Program-made: the position numbers and the translations under genes
Part shown: in pieces, positions 13,590 through 15,628 of the stretch
How positions within the stretch are numbered: position 1 is the stretch's first letter
Layout of the letters: the number at the start of each line of letters is the position of its first letter
The notes under the pieces: generated by a model
Seen by the model: the letters and a program-made list of their open reading frames with translations, nothing else
Told to the model about the DNA's origin: nothing
Database searches by the model: none
NCBI GenBank assembly: GCA_964393215.1
Contig: CAYMSW010000016.1
Coordinates: 1 to 15,628, forward strand
DNA length: 15,628 bases
From: CAYFNK01 sp964393215
GTDB taxonomy: Archaea; Nanobdellota; Nanobdellia; SCGC-AAA011-G17; PNOQ01
Direction of reading: 5' to 3'

Positions 13590-15628
13590 ATGAACTACTA
13601 TGAAGAAACAGAGGCATACCCAGATGAGATGTTATCTTTTGAAGAGAGCAGGGAAAGAGAAGTTCCTGACCAGATAGCTACTGATAGGGCTGCTTATTCC
13701 CTTTATCTCGAATCAGCAGAACAAGACCTTCCTATTGATGTAGCTAGTTTTGATAAAGAGGTAGAACTAAACAAAGAAGATGATCCCTCTTCAAAGTTTA
13801 ACTCTTACGCTGATATCTTGGTAGCTGAGTCTGAAGATAAGGTTTCAGAAGATATCTGGTTAGCTATGTCAACATCTTCTGAAGAGTGGAGTCCTGCACA
13901 AGTAGGTGCAGTCTTTGATAAGTTAGAAGCAGATAAGGAAGCCTACTGGAAAGAGAAGAAAGATGAGCATTTCAGAGATATTACAGAAGCTTATATGGAG
14001 CTTGGGGAACAAGGGTTCAAGGCTCCTCCCGTTGAACAGGCTTCTACTCTTGATGATATCCCCTTATTTGCTATACCATATATCCAACACCAAGGGGTGA
14101 TAGATTATTATGATCTTCAATCCACTAAAGAGTCTCTTATAAAGGATCACCCACTTAGCTTCTATCAAGTAGTTAAAGGTTTACTTCAAGATATCACTCC
14201 CATAACGCCTTTCATAAAGAGACATGGCCCTGCTAAAGTCTTAATGGAAGAGTTACAGAAAGACTACCCTGATCTTAAAGCCCCAAAGTTTGGGACTGGG
14301 GAGGTCTTATATGCTATCAGAGATTATGCCAACAACTTACCAACCTTTAAAGAACAGAAAGATTTCCTTATCAAGGTATCTAATAAAATAAAAGAAGGTG
14401 AGGCTTGGTACAACTCTAGTCAGTGGCAACAGTGGGACTTTAACCATCAGATTCTTGAAGAGAGTGAAAACTGGGCTACAGCTAACAGGTGGTTGGAGAA
14501 TACAGGTGAAGTCCTTGATGCTTTTATAGTAGGTGGTATATTAAAAGGGGTAGGTAAATCAATTAAACTTGGTCTTATGCCTAAGTTGTTTACAAAAGAT
14601 ATAATCACCAAACCTGTCCAAGCTCTCCATGTAATAAGAACTATTTTAGATGGTGGAGAGAACGCTGAACTGTTCATAAAAGCTACAGGTTTAGATCAGG
14701 AAACTATTCTAAAATATCTCCTACCTGATATTAAGAATGTAGATAAACAAGTACCACCTGATGTAACTAATCTTCTTGCAAGGTTAGCTCACAACGAAGC
14801 AGCCCTAGAGATTCTAAAAGAGGCGCAAAAGAAAGGCGGTATCTTTCAGGAAGAAGTTTATCAAGCTGTAGCAGAAAGACTTGTTAAGGAAGCCCCTGTT
14901 ATTGGTAAGCTAGATGAGGGTGGGTTCCAGTTAAACAGGACTATCCTTGACATAGATTATAATAAGGGTGAAATCAAGTATAATGGATATGTAGGTAAAG
15001 CTTTAGGCACTGAGGGGTTTAAAAACGAAGGTGCTGCTAGAATGTTTGGTAGTTTTCAAGATACTTTTGGTAAAGAAGGTAAGGATTGGTTTATTGAAGA
15101 GTTAGTTACAGGTAACTGGTATATCAAGAAATCTTTTACTAGGGCTATCCTACCTGAAGATGTTGCACCTATCTCAGAGAAGATGATTGGTGGTGGTGGT
15201 ATCTTCTTTGGTAAATACTCTCATTTCTTTATGGATATAAATGCCCTTCGTAAGGGTACAGAGGGGATGGATATCTCAGCAGGGTGGGCAGGAGCTGAAG
15301 GTAAAGCACAGTTCATCCAAGATAGATTTGAAGCTATTCTTAAACCTCTTGATAGGGTGAAAGGTAAAGCTAAACAAGCTCAAGTCACAGAAGTATTAAA
15401 GAGATGGGAAGAGGGTAGGTATGTAGATTGGAATGAGGTTTCTCATCTTGATGATGCACAGAAGGAAGCAGTGTATGCTATTAGAGATGCTTCAGATTTA
15501 CAATACATTCTAAACAACAGTATCCTCAGAGGTGATCTTGTCAAGGGTGGAGTGAAAGAGATCAGGAATACTAAAACTGGTCTAGTTGTTCTTGCTACTC
15601 CAATTAAGAAAGCAAGTGGGGTTAAGAT
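13590..15628 (+). CDS. Large internal virion protein (3' truncated by window)
   Basis: The frame is open from ATG 13590 to the window end: 679 codons plus 2 bases with no stop. The start follows an SD-like AAAGGTGG (13577-13584). The N-terminus (1-110) is strongly acidic (MNYYEETEAYPDEMLSFEES). The rest is mainly helical with scattered glycine loops. One hydrophobic helix lies near 305-335 (GEVLDAFIVGGILKGVGKS, then IKLGLMPKLF). Position after the gp14-like gene, great length and helical character match T7 gp15/gp16-type core proteins, which are stored under the portal and ejected to span the periplasm. No lysozyme or lytic-transglycosylase motif could be seen in the visible part; it may lie further downstream or be absent. 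The assignment is by context and composition. Confidence 0.78.
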   Translation, partial: MNYYEETEAYPDEMLSFEESREREVPDQIATDRAAYSLYLESAEQDLPIDVASFDKEVELNKEDDPSSKFNSYADILVAESEDKVSEDIWLAMSTSSEEWSPAQVGAVFDKLEADKEAYWKEKKDEHFRDITEAYMELGEQGFKAPPVEQASTLDDIPLFAIPYIQHQGVIDYYDLQSTKESLIKDHPLSFYQVVKGLLQDITPITPFIKRHGPAKVLMEELQKDYPDLKAPKFGTGEVLYAIRDYANNLPTFKEQKDFLIKVSNKIKEGEAWYNSSQWQQWDFNHQILEESENWATANRWLENTGEVLDAFIVGGILKGVGKSIKLGLMPKLFTKDIITKPVQALHVIRTILDGGENAELFIKATGLDQETILKYLLPDIKNVDKQVPPDVTNLLARLAHNEAALEILKEAQKKGGIFQEEVYQAVAERLVKEAPVIGKLDEGGFQLNRTILDIDYNKGEIKYNGYVGKALGTEGFKNEGAARMFGSFQDTFGKEGKDWFIEELVTGNWYIKKSFTRAILPEDVAPISEKMIGGGGIFFGKYSHFFMDINALRKGTEGMDISAGWAGAEGKAQFIQDRFEAILKPLDRVKGKAKQAQVTEVLKRWEEGRYVDWNEVSHLDDAQKEAVYAIRDASDLQYILNNSILRGDLVKGGVKEIRNTKTGLVVLATPIKKASGVK

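Noticed and set aside
14447..14677. - strand 76-codon open frame in the large internal protein gene
   Set aside because: The + strand frame is open for the entire 2039 bases, so this is an antisense shadow.
1..15628. tRNA genes, CRISPR array, integrase/attachment site, anti-defence or metabolic cargo
   Set aside because: Apart from the GNAT-like gene, everything is explained by virion, packaging and lysis genes, and there is almost no intergenic space to hold RNA genes or sites.

Overview
The window is a contiguous piece of a tailed-bacteriophage genome. It holds the DNA-packaging and virion-structure module of a short-tailed (podovirus-like) phage. All 16 genes lie on the + strand, nearly end to end, with ATGA overlaps and clear Shine-Dalgarno (SD) sites; the only gaps over 25 bases are 6767-6836 and 13557-13589. 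Base composition is AT-rich, and most genes use AGA/AGG for arginine. No tRNA, integrase, IS element, CRISPR array or host gene is visible. The style of the proteins resembles marine/aquatic podoviruses distantly related to T7, but the host cannot be named from this sequence.

Layout. (1) 1-278: C-terminal end of a repeat-bearing, probably virion or adhesin protein. (2) 298-962: two small membrane proteins, the second with the three hydrophobic segments of a holin-like protein. (3) 959-3028: putative small terminase and confident large terminase (packaging motor). (4) 3029-6766: portal, an 81-residue protein of unknown role that starts at TTG, scaffold, and major capsid protein, followed by a strong intrinsic terminator. 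(5) 6837-9141: a trimeric-fibre-like protein and a tailspike with a pectate-lyase-type beta-helix. (6) 9151-12494: tail adaptor (T7 gp11-like), a 61-residue basic protein, and the tail nozzle (gp12-like). (7) 12491-15628: a GNAT-like protein, a gp14-like internal virion protein, and the start of a very large internal virion protein that runs off the window.

How it works together. Terminase packs DNA through the portal into a scaffold-built capsid. Adaptor and nozzle close the head and form the short tail. The tailspike binds, and perhaps cleaves, a surface polysaccharide. The internal proteins are presumed to be ejected to make a channel through the envelope. The holin-like proteins belong to lysis.

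The order adaptor-nozzle-GNAT-gp14-large internal protein parallels T7 genes 11-12-13-14-15/16, and the terminator after the capsid gene parallels T7 Tphi. Two differences from T7 stand out. The receptor-binding genes sit between capsid and adaptor, and the holin/terminase block lies upstream of the portal. No wholly new system is evident. The items most worth a second look are the GNAT-like protein in the internal-virion slot, the TTG-started gene after portal, the capsid terminator, and a short motif shared by the two fibre genes.
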